Below the pieces are notes generated by a model, which worked only from the letters and a program-made list of their open reading frames with translations, did not search any database and was not told the DNA's origin. This document shows, one piece after another, positions 1 through 7,480 of a stretch of 11,999 bases of DNA. The stretch spans positions 1 through 11,999 of the forward strand of contig CADCTH010000332.1 of assembly GCA_902805495.1 (NCBI GenBank), read 5' to 3'. Source of the stretch: an uncultured Actinomycetospora sp. Its GTDB lineage: Bacteria; Actinomycetota; Actinomycetes; Mycobacteriales; Pseudonocardiaceae. The stretch's first letter is position 1. Each line of letters opens with the position of its first letter. The translations under genes and the position numbers were made by a program.

Positions 1-135
1 CACGGCCCGGGCGGTGCCATCGGGCACCTCCACGAGCTCGTCGACGGCGTCTACCGCGAGGTCGTGAGCGGACCGACGATCACGCTCAGCGCACCGTTCC
101 CGGCGACGCTCGACCTCGCGGCCCTCGCCCGCTGA
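1..135 (+). CDS. C-terminal end of a probable Uma2-family protein (partial)
   Basis: Frame 1 is open from the first base to a TGA at 133-135, giving 44 residues that read HGPGGAIGHLHELVDG at the start and end in PFPATLDLAALAR. The start lies outside the window. The tail resembles the C-terminus of actinobacterial Uma2 (DUF820, PD-(D/E)XK-fold) proteins, which often finish with a 'V..PFPVTLDPAAL'-like strand. The catalytic residues of that family lie upstream and cannot be seen, so the family call rests on the tail alone. The stop codon directly abuts the stop codon of the convergent sigma-factor gene, with no spacer. That the stretch is coding is fairly secure; the family is tentative. Confidence 0.5.
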   Translation, partial: HGPGGAIGHLHELVDGVYREVVSGPTITLSAPFPATLDLAALAR

Positions 136-138
136 TCA
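133..138. other. Abutting convergent stop codons in a TGATCA palindrome
   Basis: The plus-strand gene ends with TGA at 133-135. The minus-strand sigma gene ends with TGA read from 138 to 136. Together they form the palindrome TGATCA with zero intergenic bases. There is therefore no room for a separate terminator between the two genes, and their 3' transcripts must overlap. Confidence 0.9.
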
Positions 139-1290
139 CGCTCGCAGGCGGTGCCGCACCCGGGCGGCCTCGCGGGTGAGGTGGTCTCGCTCGGGCACGC
201 TCGGCGCGGCGCGCGAGGCCTCGGCGTCGAGCCCGGCGGCCCGCTCGAGGTCGCCGGCGCGTTCGTGCAGGTGGGCCGCCACCGCGGCGTGGCGGGGCAC
301 GTCGGGGTCCACGGCGGCGAGCGCCGCCAGGCCGGCGGCGGGACCGTCGGCCTCGCCGACCGCGACGGCGCGGTTGAGCCGCACCACCGGGCTCTCGGTG
401 AGGCGGAGGAGCTCGTCGTACCACTCGACGATCTGCACCCAGTCCGTCTCGGCGGTGCTCGGGGCGTCCGCGTGCAGCGCGGCGATCGCGGCCTGGGCCT
501 GGTACTCGCCCAGCCGGTCGCGTGCCAGCGCGGCCTGCAGGATCGCGACCCCTTCGGCGATGAGCCCGGTTTCCCAGCGCGAGCGGTCCTGATCGGCGAG
601 CGGCACCAGGCGCCCGCCCGGGCCGGTGCGGGACACGCGGCGCGCGTGGTGCAACAGCACGAGCGCGAGCAGCCCCGCGACCTCGGGATCGTCGGTCAGG
701 GCCGCGAGCTGGCGGACGAGCCGGACCGCCTCGCCCGCCAGGTCGGTGTGGTCCGGGTCGCCGCCGTAGCCCTCGTTGAACACGAGGTACAGCACCCGCA
801 GCACGGTCCCGAGGTCGCCGGGCCGGTCGAACGGCTCCCCCGCGATCCGCTTCTTGGCCCGGCTGATCCGCTGCGCCATCGTCGCCTCGGGCACGAGGTG
901 CGCCGCCGCGATCTGCCGCGTGGTCAGCCCGCCGACCGCGCGCAGCGTCAGGGCGACGGCCGCGGCCGGCGGCAGGGCGGGGTGCGCGCACAGGAAGTAC
1001 AGCCGCAGCGAGTCGTCGGCCGCCGGACCCGGATCGGACGGGGGCTCGGCGTCGACGACCAGCTCCCGGCCCCGCCGCGACGTCTCGGACCGGACGGCGT
1101 CGAGGAAGCGGCGCCACGCGGCGGCGACGAGCCAGCCCTTCGGGTCGCGCGGCGGGTCGTCCGGCCACGTCTCGAGCGCCCGGATGAGGGCCTCCTGCAC
1201 GGCGTCCTCGGCCGACGCGAAGTCCGCGCCACGCCGGACGAGGACGCCGATCACCGAGGGCACGAGCTCCCGGACCAGGGACGCGTCCAC
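136..1290 (-). CDS. ECF42-type RNA polymerase sigma factor with C-terminal TPR-like extension
   Basis: This is an extracytoplasmic-function sigma factor of about 384 residues, roughly twice the length of a minimal ECF sigma. Region 2 is at about residues 20-70 (AEDAVQEALIRALETWP, then WLVAAAWRRFLDAVRS). Region 4 is at about 110-150 (LTLRAVGGLTTRQIAAAHLVPEATMAQRISRAKKRI region). A long helical extension follows from about 160 and starts with the family-typical YLVFNEGY. This architecture (COG4941/DUF6596) is that of group ECF42, which normally sits beside a DGPF protein, as it does here. The extension is known in the family to matter for activity. No anti-sigma gene is visible. The start is uncertain: GTG at 1290 gives a family-like N-terminus (VDASLVRELVPSVIGVLV), 26 bp past the end of the DGPF gene. 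An in-frame CTG at 1320 would instead overlap that gene's stop as CTGA. Codons in the same frame upstream of 1320 belong to overlapping genes. Probably co-transcribed with the DGPF gene. Confidence 0.9.
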   Translation of the reverse strand: MDASLVRELVPSVIGVLVRRGADFASAEDAVQEALIRALETWPDDPPRDPKGWLVAAAWRRFLDAVRSETSRRGRELVVDAEPPSDPGPAADDSLRLYFLCAHPALPPAAAVALTLRAVGGLTTRQIAAAHLVPEATMAQRISRAKKRIAGEPFDRPGDLGTVLRVLYLVFNEGYGGDPDHTDLAGEAVRLVRQLAALTDDPEVAGLLALVLLHHARRVSRTGPGGRLVPLADQDRSRWETGLIAEGVAILQAALARDRLGEYQAQAAIAALHADAPSTAETDWVQIVEWYDELLRLTESPVVRLNRAVAVGEADGPAAGLAALAAVDPDVPRHAAVAAHLHERAGDLERAAGLDAEASRAAPSVPERDHLTREAARVRHRLRA

Positions 1291-1316
1291 CCCGGCCGCC
1301 CGGTCCGTCGTGCCGC

Positions 1317-1724
1317 TCAGTCCGTCCCCCCGGGCACGCCGGTGAGGAACGGCCGGACCTCGAGCCACTCGTGGATCGGCTCGCCGCCGGCGCCCGGCGC
1401 GGCGGACAGCTCGCCGGCCAGCTCGACCGCGCGGTCCCACGACTCCACGTCGATGATCATCCAGCCCGCGATGAGGTCCTTGGTCTCGGCGAACGGGCCG
1501 TCGGTCACCGGCGGGCGGCCCGGGCCGTCGTGGCGCACGAACGCGCCCTCGGCGGACAGGGCCTGGCTGTCGACGAACTCGCCGGTCTCCACGAGGCGGT
1601 CCGCGAAGTCCTGCATGTACTTCATGTGCGCGTCGACCTCGTCCGGGGTCCACCGGTCCATCGGGGCCCCGTCGACCGCCGGCGCCGGGCCACCGCGGTA
1701 GTGCTTGAGCATCAGGTACTTCAT
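1317..1724 (-). CDS. DGPF-domain (YCII-related) protein, ECF42 partner
   Basis: A small cytoplasmic protein of 135 residues with the YCII-related ferredoxin-like fold. It starts MKYLMLKHYRGGP and carries the signature DGPF at residues 75-78 within VTDGPFAETKDLIAGW, followed by the typical MIIDVESWDRAVELA strand-helix segment. Members of this family are linked genomically to ECF42 sigma factors and are their usual target genes. Their biochemical role is unknown, and no reaction should be assigned. The ATG at 1724 is preceded by AAGGAG (minus strand, complement of 1732-1737) with 7 nt spacing, which fixes the start. The gene is first in a probable two-gene operon with the sigma factor. A candidate ECF42 promoter lies about 50 bp upstream, implying that the sigma factor controls its own operon. 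Confidence 0.93.
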   Translation of the reverse strand: MKYLMLKHYRGGPAPAVDGAPMDRWTPDEVDAHMKYMQDFADRLVETGEFVDSQALSAEGAFVRHDGPGRPPVTDGPFAETKDLIAGWMIIDVESWDRAVELAGELSAAPGAGGEPIHEWLEVRPFLTGVPGGTD

Positions 1725-1745
1725 CTTCTCGCTCCTTCGGTCGTC

Positions 1746-1762
1746 GCGGCCGTGCGGGCCGC
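1746..1762. repeat. Small hairpin in the DGPF leader
   Basis: GCGGCC (1746-1751), a 5-nt loop and GGCCGC (1757-1762) form a perfect 6-bp GC stem. It falls inside the predicted 5' leader of the DGPF operon, just upstream of the ribosome-binding site and downstream of the candidate promoter. It has no T-tract. In a GC-rich genome such a stem can occur by chance. Confidence 0.35.
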
Positions 1763-1774
1763 TCGCATCCCGGG

Positions 1775-1801
1775 GACGGAGCCGGCGACCCGTCCTCGAC
1801 A
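1775..1801 (-). promoter_or_regulatory. Candidate ECF42-dependent promoter of the DGPF-sigma operon
   Basis: Read on the minus strand, TGTCGA (complement of 1796-1801) is followed by exactly 17 nt and then CGTC (complement of 1775-1778). From memory, ECF42 target promoters in Streptomyces carry TGTCGA at -35 and CG(A/T)C at -10, and both elements match here. The -10 lies about 50 nt before the DGPF ATG, leaving a leader of roughly 40-45 nt that contains the AAGGAG site. The position in the short gap between glnE and the DGPF gene fits an autoregulated operon. No transcript data are available. Confidence 0.65.
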
Positions 1802-1817
1802 GCGGCGGGAGAAAATC

Positions 1818-4800
1818 TCAGTCGACGAGGTAGAAGACCCGGTCGACCACCGCGCGGGCCCGGCGGGTGACGCGGCGGTACTCGTCGAGGAACTCGCCCG
1901 GGTCGTCGTCGGGGTCGTGGCCCAGCGCGGCGGCGACCGCGGCCAGCTCCCGGCCGGAGTGGGGCACCTCGTCGGTCGGGCGTCCGCGCACCAGGGTGGC
2001 CGCGCCGCGGGCCCGGGTGGCCATCGTCCAGCCGGCGGCGAGCTCCTCGGCGGCGCCGGACTCGAGCAGGCCCGCCTTCGCCGCCGCGTGCAGGGCCTCG
2101 AGCGTCGACGGCGTCCGCAGCGACTCGACGGCGCCGGCGTGCTGGAGCTGCAGCAGCTGCACGGTCCACTCGACGTCGGAGAGCCCGCCCGTGCCGAGCT
2201 TGGTGTGCAGCGCCTTGTCCGCGCGACGCGGGAGGCGCTCGTTGTCGACGCGCGCCTTGATCCGCCGGATCTCGACGGCCGCGGCGTCCGGCAGCCCGTC
2301 GGCGGGGTAGCGGACCGGGTCGATCGCGGCGATGAACGCGGACCCGAGGTCCTCGTCGCCGGCGACCGGCCGGGCCCGCAGCAGCGCCTGGTGCTCCCAG
2401 GTGTCGGCGATCGTCGCGTAGTACTGCCGGTACGACGCGAGGGTCCGCACGAGCGGCCCGCCGCGGCCCTCGGGCCGCAGCTTGGTGTCGACCTCCAGCG
2501 GCGGGTCCGGACTCGGCGCGCCGAGGGCGGCGATCGTCGCCTCCGCGACGGCCTTCGCGTAGCGCACCGCCTCCGCGTCGTCGACACCGTCGGCCGGCTC
2601 GCACACGAACAGCACGTCGGCGTCGGACGAGTAGCCCAGCTCGGCACCGCCCAGGCGCCCCATGCCGATCACGGCGATGCGGGCCGGACGGGTGCCGTCG
2701 CCGACCTGCCCGCGCTCGGCCGCGTCGAGGGCGGCCTGCAGCACCGCGGCCCAGATGCACGAGAGCGCGGTGCACACCGCGGGGGTGTCGAGCAGCCCCA
2801 GCAGGTCGGCGCACGCGACGCGGACCAGCTCGATCCGGCGCATCGAGCGGCCCACCTGCCCCGCCGAGTCGGGATCGGTGTGGCGGGCGACGGCGCGGCG
2901 CAGCGACGCGGCGACCTCCTCGGGGCGGCGGGCGACCAGCTCCGCGTTCGGCCCGTCGCCCGCGAGCAGACGCAGGACCTCCGGCGTGCGCGGCATCAGC
3001 TCGGCCACCCACCGCGAGGTGCCCAGCACGCGCATGAGCCGCTCGGCGGCCACGCCCTCGTCGCGCAGGTAGCCCAGGAACCAGGGCGTGCCGGCGAGCG
3101 CCTCGGACACCTTGCGGTAGGCCAGCAGCCCGTGGTCCGGGTCAGCGGTGTGCCCGAGCTCGTCGAGCAGCACCGGCAGCAGGGCCCGCTGGATGCGGCT
3201 CGCGCGGCTGACGCCGCTGGTCAGCGCCTCCAGGTGGCTCAGCGCGCCCTGCGGCGACGTCCAGCCCAGGGCCTTGAGCCGGCGCATCGCCGAGTCCGAG
3301 GTGAGCACGAGCGCCTCGCCCGGCACGCGGGCCACCGACTCGAGCAGCGGCTGGTAGAAGAGCTTCTCGTGCAGGCGCCGCACGCGCACCGTGTGGCGGG
3401 CGCGCTCGTGCTGCAGGACGCCCACCGCGTCGCGCGAGCCGTCGGCGCGCAGCTTGGCCGCGCGCGCGAGCCAGCGCAGGCCGGCCGTGTCGTCGTCGGG
3501 CGGGAAGAGGTGGGTGCGGCGCATCTTCTGCAGCTGCACCCGGTGCTCGAGCAGCCGCAGGAAGCGGTAGGACGCGGCGAGGTTGGCGGCGTCGTCGCGC
3601 CCGACGTACCCGCCGTCGGCCAGCGCGGACAGCGCCTCGAGCGTGTTGGGGCTGCGGATCGCCTCGTCGCCGCGGCCGTGCACCATCTGCAGCAGCTGGA
3701 CGGCGAACTCGACGTCGCGCAGCCCGCCGCGGCCGAGCTTGAGCTCGCGGTCGGCGTGGTCGGCGCGGATGTGCTCCTCGACGCGCCGGCGCATGGCGCG
3801 CACGTCGGCGACGAAGTCGTCGCGGTCGGCGGCGCTCCACACCATCGGGTCGAGCGCCTCGCCGTACTCGCGGGCCAGGTCCTCGTCGCCGGCCACCGGA
3901 CGGGCCTTGAGCAGCGCCTGGAACTCCCAGGTCTTCGCCCAGCGCCGGTAGTACGAGACGTGCCCGTCGAGGGTGCGCACGAGCGCGCCCTGCCGGCCCT
4001 CCGGGCGCAGGTTGGCGTCGACCTCGAGGAACGCCTCGGTGGCGATGCGCATCATCGTCGAGGCGAGCCGCGTGGCGACGTCGGTCTGGCCCTCGGCCAC
4101 GAAGATCACGTCGACGTCGCTGACGTAGTTGAGCTCGCGGCCGCCGCACTTGCCCATCGCGATGACGGCGAGCCGGCAGGGCAGCGGGTCCTCGGGCTCC
4201 CGGTCGTCCTTGCCGCCCAGGGCGTCGGCCGCCGTCGCGTCGGCGACGGCCAGGGCGGCGCGCACGCCGGCGGCGGCGAGGTCGGCGAGCTGCGCGGCGA
4301 CGACCTCGACCGGCACGATCGGCAGCTCGGGCTCACACACCGCCTGCAGGTCCGCGGCGGCCAGCGCGAGGACCTCGTCGCGGTGGGCCAGGCGCAGCAC
4401 CCCGACGCCGGCGGGCTCGAGCACCGTGGCGCGCGCGGGCCCCGGCCCGTCGGGGTCGGCGCCCACCGCCCCGAGCAGCGTGCGGGTGCGTTCGGAGAGG
4501 TCGGGCAGCTGCGAGGCGTCGTACGTGCGGCCCGGGGTGCCCTCGCTGCGCAGCGTGCGCCAGCGCTCCGGGTGCGCGACGAGGTGGTCGCCCAGCGCCG
4601 TCGACCCGCCGAGCACGCCGAACAGGCGCCCGCGCAGACCCTGGTCGGTGCGCAGCGCCTCTCCCAGCGCCTCCCACTCCTGCTCGCCGAGGGCCTCGCG
4701 CAGCCGCTCGACGGCCAGCAGCGCGAGGTCGGGGTCGGCGCTGCGGGCGAGCGCCCAGACCACGTTCTCGGTGCCCGCGACCGGCGCGTCCCCGTCCCAC

Positions 4801-4910
4801 CAGCCCAGCGCGGCCAGCCGCGGGCCGGCGTCCGGGTCGGTGAGGCCGAGGCGCGCGGGGGCGCGGCCCGTGCGGTCCGGGCGCCGGCTCGTCGCAGGGG
4901 ACTCGGTCAT
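1818..4910 (-). CDS. glnE: Bifunctional glutamine synthetase adenylyltransferase / adenylyl-removing enzyme
   Basis: GlnE transfers AMP from ATP to a tyrosine on type I-beta glutamine synthetase, and removes it by phosphorolysis, according to nitrogen status. The protein has 1030 residues, similar to the mycobacterial enzyme. Two nucleotidyltransferase halves are clear. The N-terminal (adenylyl-removing) half has AMGKCGGRELNYVSDVDVIF at about 251-270. The C-terminal (adenylylating) half has GMGRLGGAELGYSSDADVLF at about 749-768. Each metal-binding DxD is intact (D265/D267 and D763/D765). Both halves repeat a LEVD..LRPEGR.G.LVRTL...WE.QALL.ARPVAGDEDL block at about 296-345 and 805-855. Helical linker and GlnD-PUR_UTase-like regions lie between and after. 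The ATG at 4910 overlaps the stop of the upstream MFS gene as ATGA and has no strong ribosome-binding site, so translation is probably coupled. Both active sites look functional. Confidence 0.97.
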   Translation of the reverse strand: MTESPATSRRPDRTGRAPARLGLTDPDAGPRLAALGWWDGDAPVAGTENVVWALARSADPDLALLAVERLREALGEQEWEALGEALRTDQGLRGRLFGVLGGSTALGDHLVAHPERWRTLRSEGTPGRTYDASQLPDLSERTRTLLGAVGADPDGPGPARATVLEPAGVGVLRLAHRDEVLALAAADLQAVCEPELPIVPVEVVAAQLADLAAAGVRAALAVADATAADALGGKDDREPEDPLPCRLAVIAMGKCGGRELNYVSDVDVIFVAEGQTDVATRLASTMMRIATEAFLEVDANLRPEGRQGALVRTLDGHVSYYRRWAKTWEFQALLKARPVAGDEDLAREYGEALDPMVWSAADRDDFVADVRAMRRRVEEHIRADHADRELKLGRGGLRDVEFAVQLLQMVHGRGDEAIRSPNTLEALSALADGGYVGRDDAANLAASYRFLRLLEHRVQLQKMRRTHLFPPDDDTAGLRWLARAAKLRADGSRDAVGVLQHERARHTVRVRRLHEKLFYQPLLESVARVPGEALVLTSDSAMRRLKALGWTSPQGALSHLEALTSGVSRASRIQRALLPVLLDELGHTADPDHGLLAYRKVSEALAGTPWFLGYLRDEGVAAERLMRVLGTSRWVAELMPRTPEVLRLLAGDGPNAELVARRPEEVAASLRRAVARHTDPDSAGQVGRSMRRIELVRVACADLLGLLDTPAVCTALSCIWAAVLQAALDAAERGQVGDGTRPARIAVIGMGRLGGAELGYSSDADVLFVCEPADGVDDAEAVRYAKAVAEATIAALGAPSPDPPLEVDTKLRPEGRGGPLVRTLASYRQYYATIADTWEHQALLRARPVAGDEDLGSAFIAAIDPVRYPADGLPDAAAVEIRRIKARVDNERLPRRADKALHTKLGTGGLSDVEWTVQLLQLQHAGAVESLRTPSTLEALHAAAKAGLLESGAAEELAAGWTMATRARGAATLVRGRPTDEVPHSGRELAAVAAALGHDPDDDPGEFLDEYRRVTRRARAVVDRVFYLVD

Positions 4911-6091
4911 GGGGCGAGTTTCGCACCAGGGGCGGCCGGGGCGCGCTGGAGCAGGCCCACGACGGCGGCGAGGGCGAGGACGCCGGCCGAGACCGAGAGC
5001 CCGGCGGTCAGGCCGCCGCCGGCGTCGGACACCAGCCCCGAGAGCACCGGCCCGAGGCACTGGCCCAGCGCGAAGCCCACCGTGAGCACCGCGAGCGCCG
5101 CGGTCCAGTGGCCGGCGTCGAGCACGCGGCGGGAGGCGTCGGTGAGGGCGGTGATGGCGGTCAGGAAGGAGGCCCCGAAGAGGAGCCCGGAGATCCACGC
5201 CGCCACCGCGCCCGGAGCGAGCACGGGGACGACCGCGGCGGCCGCCGTCACCGCGATGAGCCCGAAGACCCCGACGCAGGGCGTCAGCCGGCGCAGCAGC
5301 GGCGCCCACAGCGGCGGCACGACGAAGCCGGCGAGCCCCAGGCCGATCCAGAAGACCGCGATCCCCGCGTCGCCCACGCCCTGGCCGCGCAGGTGGTCGG
5401 GCACGAACGTCATGTAGCCGATGTAGCCGACCCCGAAGAGCGTGTAGGACGCGACGATCGGGGCGATCGGCCGCAGCGGCGACCGTTCCCGGGGCGACGC
5501 CGGGGCCGGGACGTCGGCGCCCCGGAACGCCCACCACACGACGGGGAGCAGGAGCACCGCCGGCAGCGTGAGCGCCAGCCACGCGAGCCGCCAGGCCGAC
5601 GCGGGCGACCCGGCCACGGCGGTGGCGAGCGGGACGACCACCCCGCTCAGGGCGACGCCGGCCCCGGCGCCGGCGAAGTACAGGCCGTAGAAGGGGCCCG
5701 GACGGCCGTCGGCGGTGCGCAGCCGGCTCGCCGCCGACCCGCCGAGGACGAACGCCACCGCGGCGGTCACCCCGGCCAGGAAGCGCATGCCGAGCTGCAC
5801 CGCGAGGTCCCCGGTGAGGGCGCCCGCCGCGATGGTGACCACCACCGCGACGATCATGAGCCGGAACGTCGTCACGGTGCCCAGCCGCCGCGCCACCGCC
5901 AGGGCGCCCACCGAGCCGGCGAGGTAGCCGATCGCGTTCGCCGTGCTCAGCGAGCCCGCCGTGGCGTAGGACCACCCGAGGTCCTCGCGCATGACGGGGA
6001 GCACCAGCCCGTAGCCGAACCGCGAGAGACCCTGCGCCACCGCCGGGACCATCGCGAGCGCCACCGCCAGGACGAACGGCCGCGCGGGCAC
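4907..6091 (-). CDS. YbfB/YjiJ-family MFS transporter
   Basis: An inner-membrane transporter of 394 residues with about 12 predicted membrane helices in two groups of six, split by a hydrophilic loop near residues 190-208 (FRGADVPAPASPRERSPLRP). The first helices carry LSRFGYGLVLPVMREDLGW (about 22-40) and STANAIGYLAGS (49-60), which resemble the signature of the YbfB/YjiJ MFS group (PF06779). The substrate is unknown. The start is GTG at 6091, chosen because GGAGG lies 5 nt upstream. The gene begins 39 bp after glnA2 and its TGA overlaps the glnE ATG by 4 bp, so it is probably the middle gene of a glnA2-MFS-glnE operon. Position alone suggests a link to nitrogen compounds such as glutamine, glutamate or polyamines. 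That is inference and nothing in the protein shows it. An MFS gene at this place is not part of the mycobacterial arrangement I recall. Confidence 0.88.
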   Translation of the reverse strand: MPARPFVLAVALAMVPAVAQGLSRFGYGLVLPVMREDLGWSYATAGSLSTANAIGYLAGSVGALAVARRLGTVTTFRLMIVAVVVTIAAGALTGDLAVQLGMRFLAGVTAAVAFVLGGSAASRLRTADGRPGPFYGLYFAGAGAGVALSGVVVPLATAVAGSPASAWRLAWLALTLPAVLLLPVVWWAFRGADVPAPASPRERSPLRPIAPIVASYTLFGVGYIGYMTFVPDHLRGQGVGDAGIAVFWIGLGLAGFVVPPLWAPLLRRLTPCVGVFGLIAVTAAAAVVPVLAPGAVAAWISGLLFGASFLTAITALTDASRRVLDAGHWTAALAVLTVGFALGQCLGPVLSGLVSDAGGGLTAGLSVSAGVLALAAVVGLLQRAPAAPGAKLAP

Positions 6092-6130
6092 GTGGGCCTC
6101 CAGGGTCGAGCTCCGCTGCGCTGCGTCTCC
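6092..6130. other. Short glnA2-MFS intergenic gap
   Basis: The 39-bp gap between the glnA2 stop and the MFS start contains the GGAGG site and a short GCTGCGCTGCG tandem (near 6115-6125). I see no terminator-like stem, which supports read-through from glnA2 into the MFS gene. Confidence 0.5.
6097..6101 (-). promoter_or_regulatory. Ribosome-binding site fixing the GTG start of the MFS gene
   Basis: The complement of 6097-6101 reads GGAGG, with 5 nt (CCCAC) before the GTG at 6091. This is the best Shine-Dalgarno match among nearby start options and leaves the N-terminal membrane helix (PARPFVLAVALAMVPAVAQG) starting at once. Confidence 0.75.
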
Positions 6131-7474
6131 CTACAGCGTCGGCAGGTACGTCGCGAGCTCGTACGGCGTGACGTTGCGGCGGTAGGCGTCCCACTCCGCG
6201 CGCTTGTTGCGCAGGAAGAAGTCGAACACGTGCTCGCCGAGGATCTCGGCCATGAGCTCGGAACGCTCCATGGCCGCGAGCGCGCCGTCGAGGTTCTGGG
6301 GCAGCGTCTCGTAGCCCATCGCGCGGCGCTCGCCCTCGGAGAGCATCCACACGTTGTCCTCGGCCGCCGGCGGCAGCTCGTAGCCCTCGGCGATGCCCTG
6401 CAGGCCGGCGCCCAGGATCACGGCGTAGGCCAGGTACGGGTTGGCGGCGGTGTCGATGGTGCGCACCTCGACGCGCCGCGACGAGGCCTTGCCCGGCGAG
6501 TACATCGGCACGCGCACCAGCGCCGAGCGGTTGGCGTGGCCCCAGCACACGGTGGTGGGGGCCTCGCCGCCGACGATGAGGCGCTTGTAGGAGTTGACGA
6601 ACTGGTTGGTGACCGCGGAGATCTCGCGTGCGTGGCGCAGGATGCCGGCGACGAACGCCTTGCCGGTCTTCGAGAGCTCGTAGGGCTCCGACGCGTCGTG
6701 GAACGCGTTGTGGTCGCCCTCGAAGAGGCTGACGTGGGTGTGCATCGCCGAGCCGGCGTGCTCGGTGAACGGCTTGGGCATGAAGGACGCGCGCACCCCC
6801 TGGGTGATCGCGACCTCCTTGACGATGTAGCGGAACGTCATGATGTTGTCCGCCATCGTCAGGGCGTCGGCGTAGCGCAGGTCGATCTCCTGCTGGCCGG
6901 GGCCGCCCTCGTGGTGGCTGAACTCCACCGAGATGCCCATCGCCTCGAGCGACTCGATCGCGCGGCGCCGGAAGTGCGGCGCGGCGTCGTGGCTGGCCTG
7001 GTCGAAGTAGCCGCCGGTGTCGGCGGGCACCGGAGGCGTGCCGTCGCCGGGCAGGTCGCGCAGCAGGTAGAACTCGACCTCGGGGTGCACGTAGCAGGTG
7101 AAGCCGGCCTCGGCGGCCCGCGAGAGCCCGCGGCGCAGGACGTGGCGCGGGTCGGCCCAGGACGGCGAGCCGTCGGGCATCGTGATGTCGCAGAACATCC
7201 GCGCCGAGTAGTGCCCCCCGCCCGCGGTCTCCCAGGGCAGCACCTGGAACGTCGAGGGGTCGGGCTTCGCGACCATGTCGGACTCGTAGACCCGGGCGAA
7301 GCCCTCGATCGCCGACCCGTCGAAGCCGATCCCCTCGGCGAACGCACCCTCGAGCTCCGCGGGCGCGACGGCCACCGACTTGAGGTAACCGAGCACGTCG
7401 GTGAACCACAACCGCACGAAGCGGATGTCGCGTTCCTCCAGCGTGCGCAGGACGAACTCCTGCTGGCGATCCAT
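6131..7474 (-). CDS. glnA2: Type I (alpha-like) glutamine synthetase family enzyme GlnA2
   Basis: A 447-residue cytoplasmic ligase of the glutamine synthetase family (glutamate + ammonia + ATP). Visible motifs are GIGFDGSAIEGFARVYESDM near the N-terminus (about 48-67), metal-ligand glutamates in HPEVEFY (about 130-136) and HHEGGPGQQE (187-196), the AGSAMHTHVSL loop (240-250), WGHANRSALVRVP (311-323), and RRVEVRTIDTAANPYLAY (333-350). At the position equivalent to the adenylylation motif NLYDLPPEE the sequence reads NVWMLSEGE, with Trp376 in place of Tyr. GlnE should therefore not modify this protein. R61 in the EGFAR segment resembles the feedback-inhibition Arg of GSI-alpha enzymes. Synteny with glnE and panB identifies it as the GlnA2 orthologue. 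In Streptomyces, GlnA2-type paralogues are reported to ligate glutamate to polyamines, so a gamma-glutamylpolyamine synthetase role is a real alternative. ATG at 7474; TAG stop. Confidence 0.93.
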   Translation of the reverse strand: MDRQQEFVLRTLEERDIRFVRLWFTDVLGYLKSVAVAPAELEGAFAEGIGFDGSAIEGFARVYESDMVAKPDPSTFQVLPWETAGGGHYSARMFCDITMPDGSPSWADPRHVLRRGLSRAAEAGFTCYVHPEVEFYLLRDLPGDGTPPVPADTGGYFDQASHDAAPHFRRRAIESLEAMGISVEFSHHEGGPGQQEIDLRYADALTMADNIMTFRYIVKEVAITQGVRASFMPKPFTEHAGSAMHTHVSLFEGDHNAFHDASEPYELSKTGKAFVAGILRHAREISAVTNQFVNSYKRLIVGGEAPTTVCWGHANRSALVRVPMYSPGKASSRRVEVRTIDTAANPYLAYAVILGAGLQGIAEGYELPPAAEDNVWMLSEGERRAMGYETLPQNLDGALAAMERSELMAEILGEHVFDFFLRNKRAEWDAYRRNVTPYELATYLPTL

Positions 7475-7480
7475 GGGGCG

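Noticed and set aside
1291..3012. Upstream extension of the sigma-factor frame through the DGPF gene and glnE.
   Set aside because: It is a shadow of two real genes. Sigma-family similarity begins only near 1290.
1818..4910. Internal repeat within glnE (about residues 296-345 and 805-855) as a possible recent duplication.
   Set aside because: Both GlnE halves normally share these motifs; it is an ancient family feature.
1371..5417. A 1348-codon open frame on the plus strand opposite the DGPF gene, glnE and part of the MFS gene.
   Set aside because: It is antisense to well-recognised genes. Its translation is low-complexity Arg/Ala/Gly/Val/Gln-rich sequence without domains, as expected from GC-rich third-position bias.
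4911..7409. The glnE frame stays open far upstream, as if glnE were fused to a large extra domain.
   Set aside because: This stretch overlaps the MFS and glnA2 genes in another frame and translates to Arg/Gly/Ala-rich nonsense. GlnE homology starts at the ATG at 4910, which overlaps the MFS stop.
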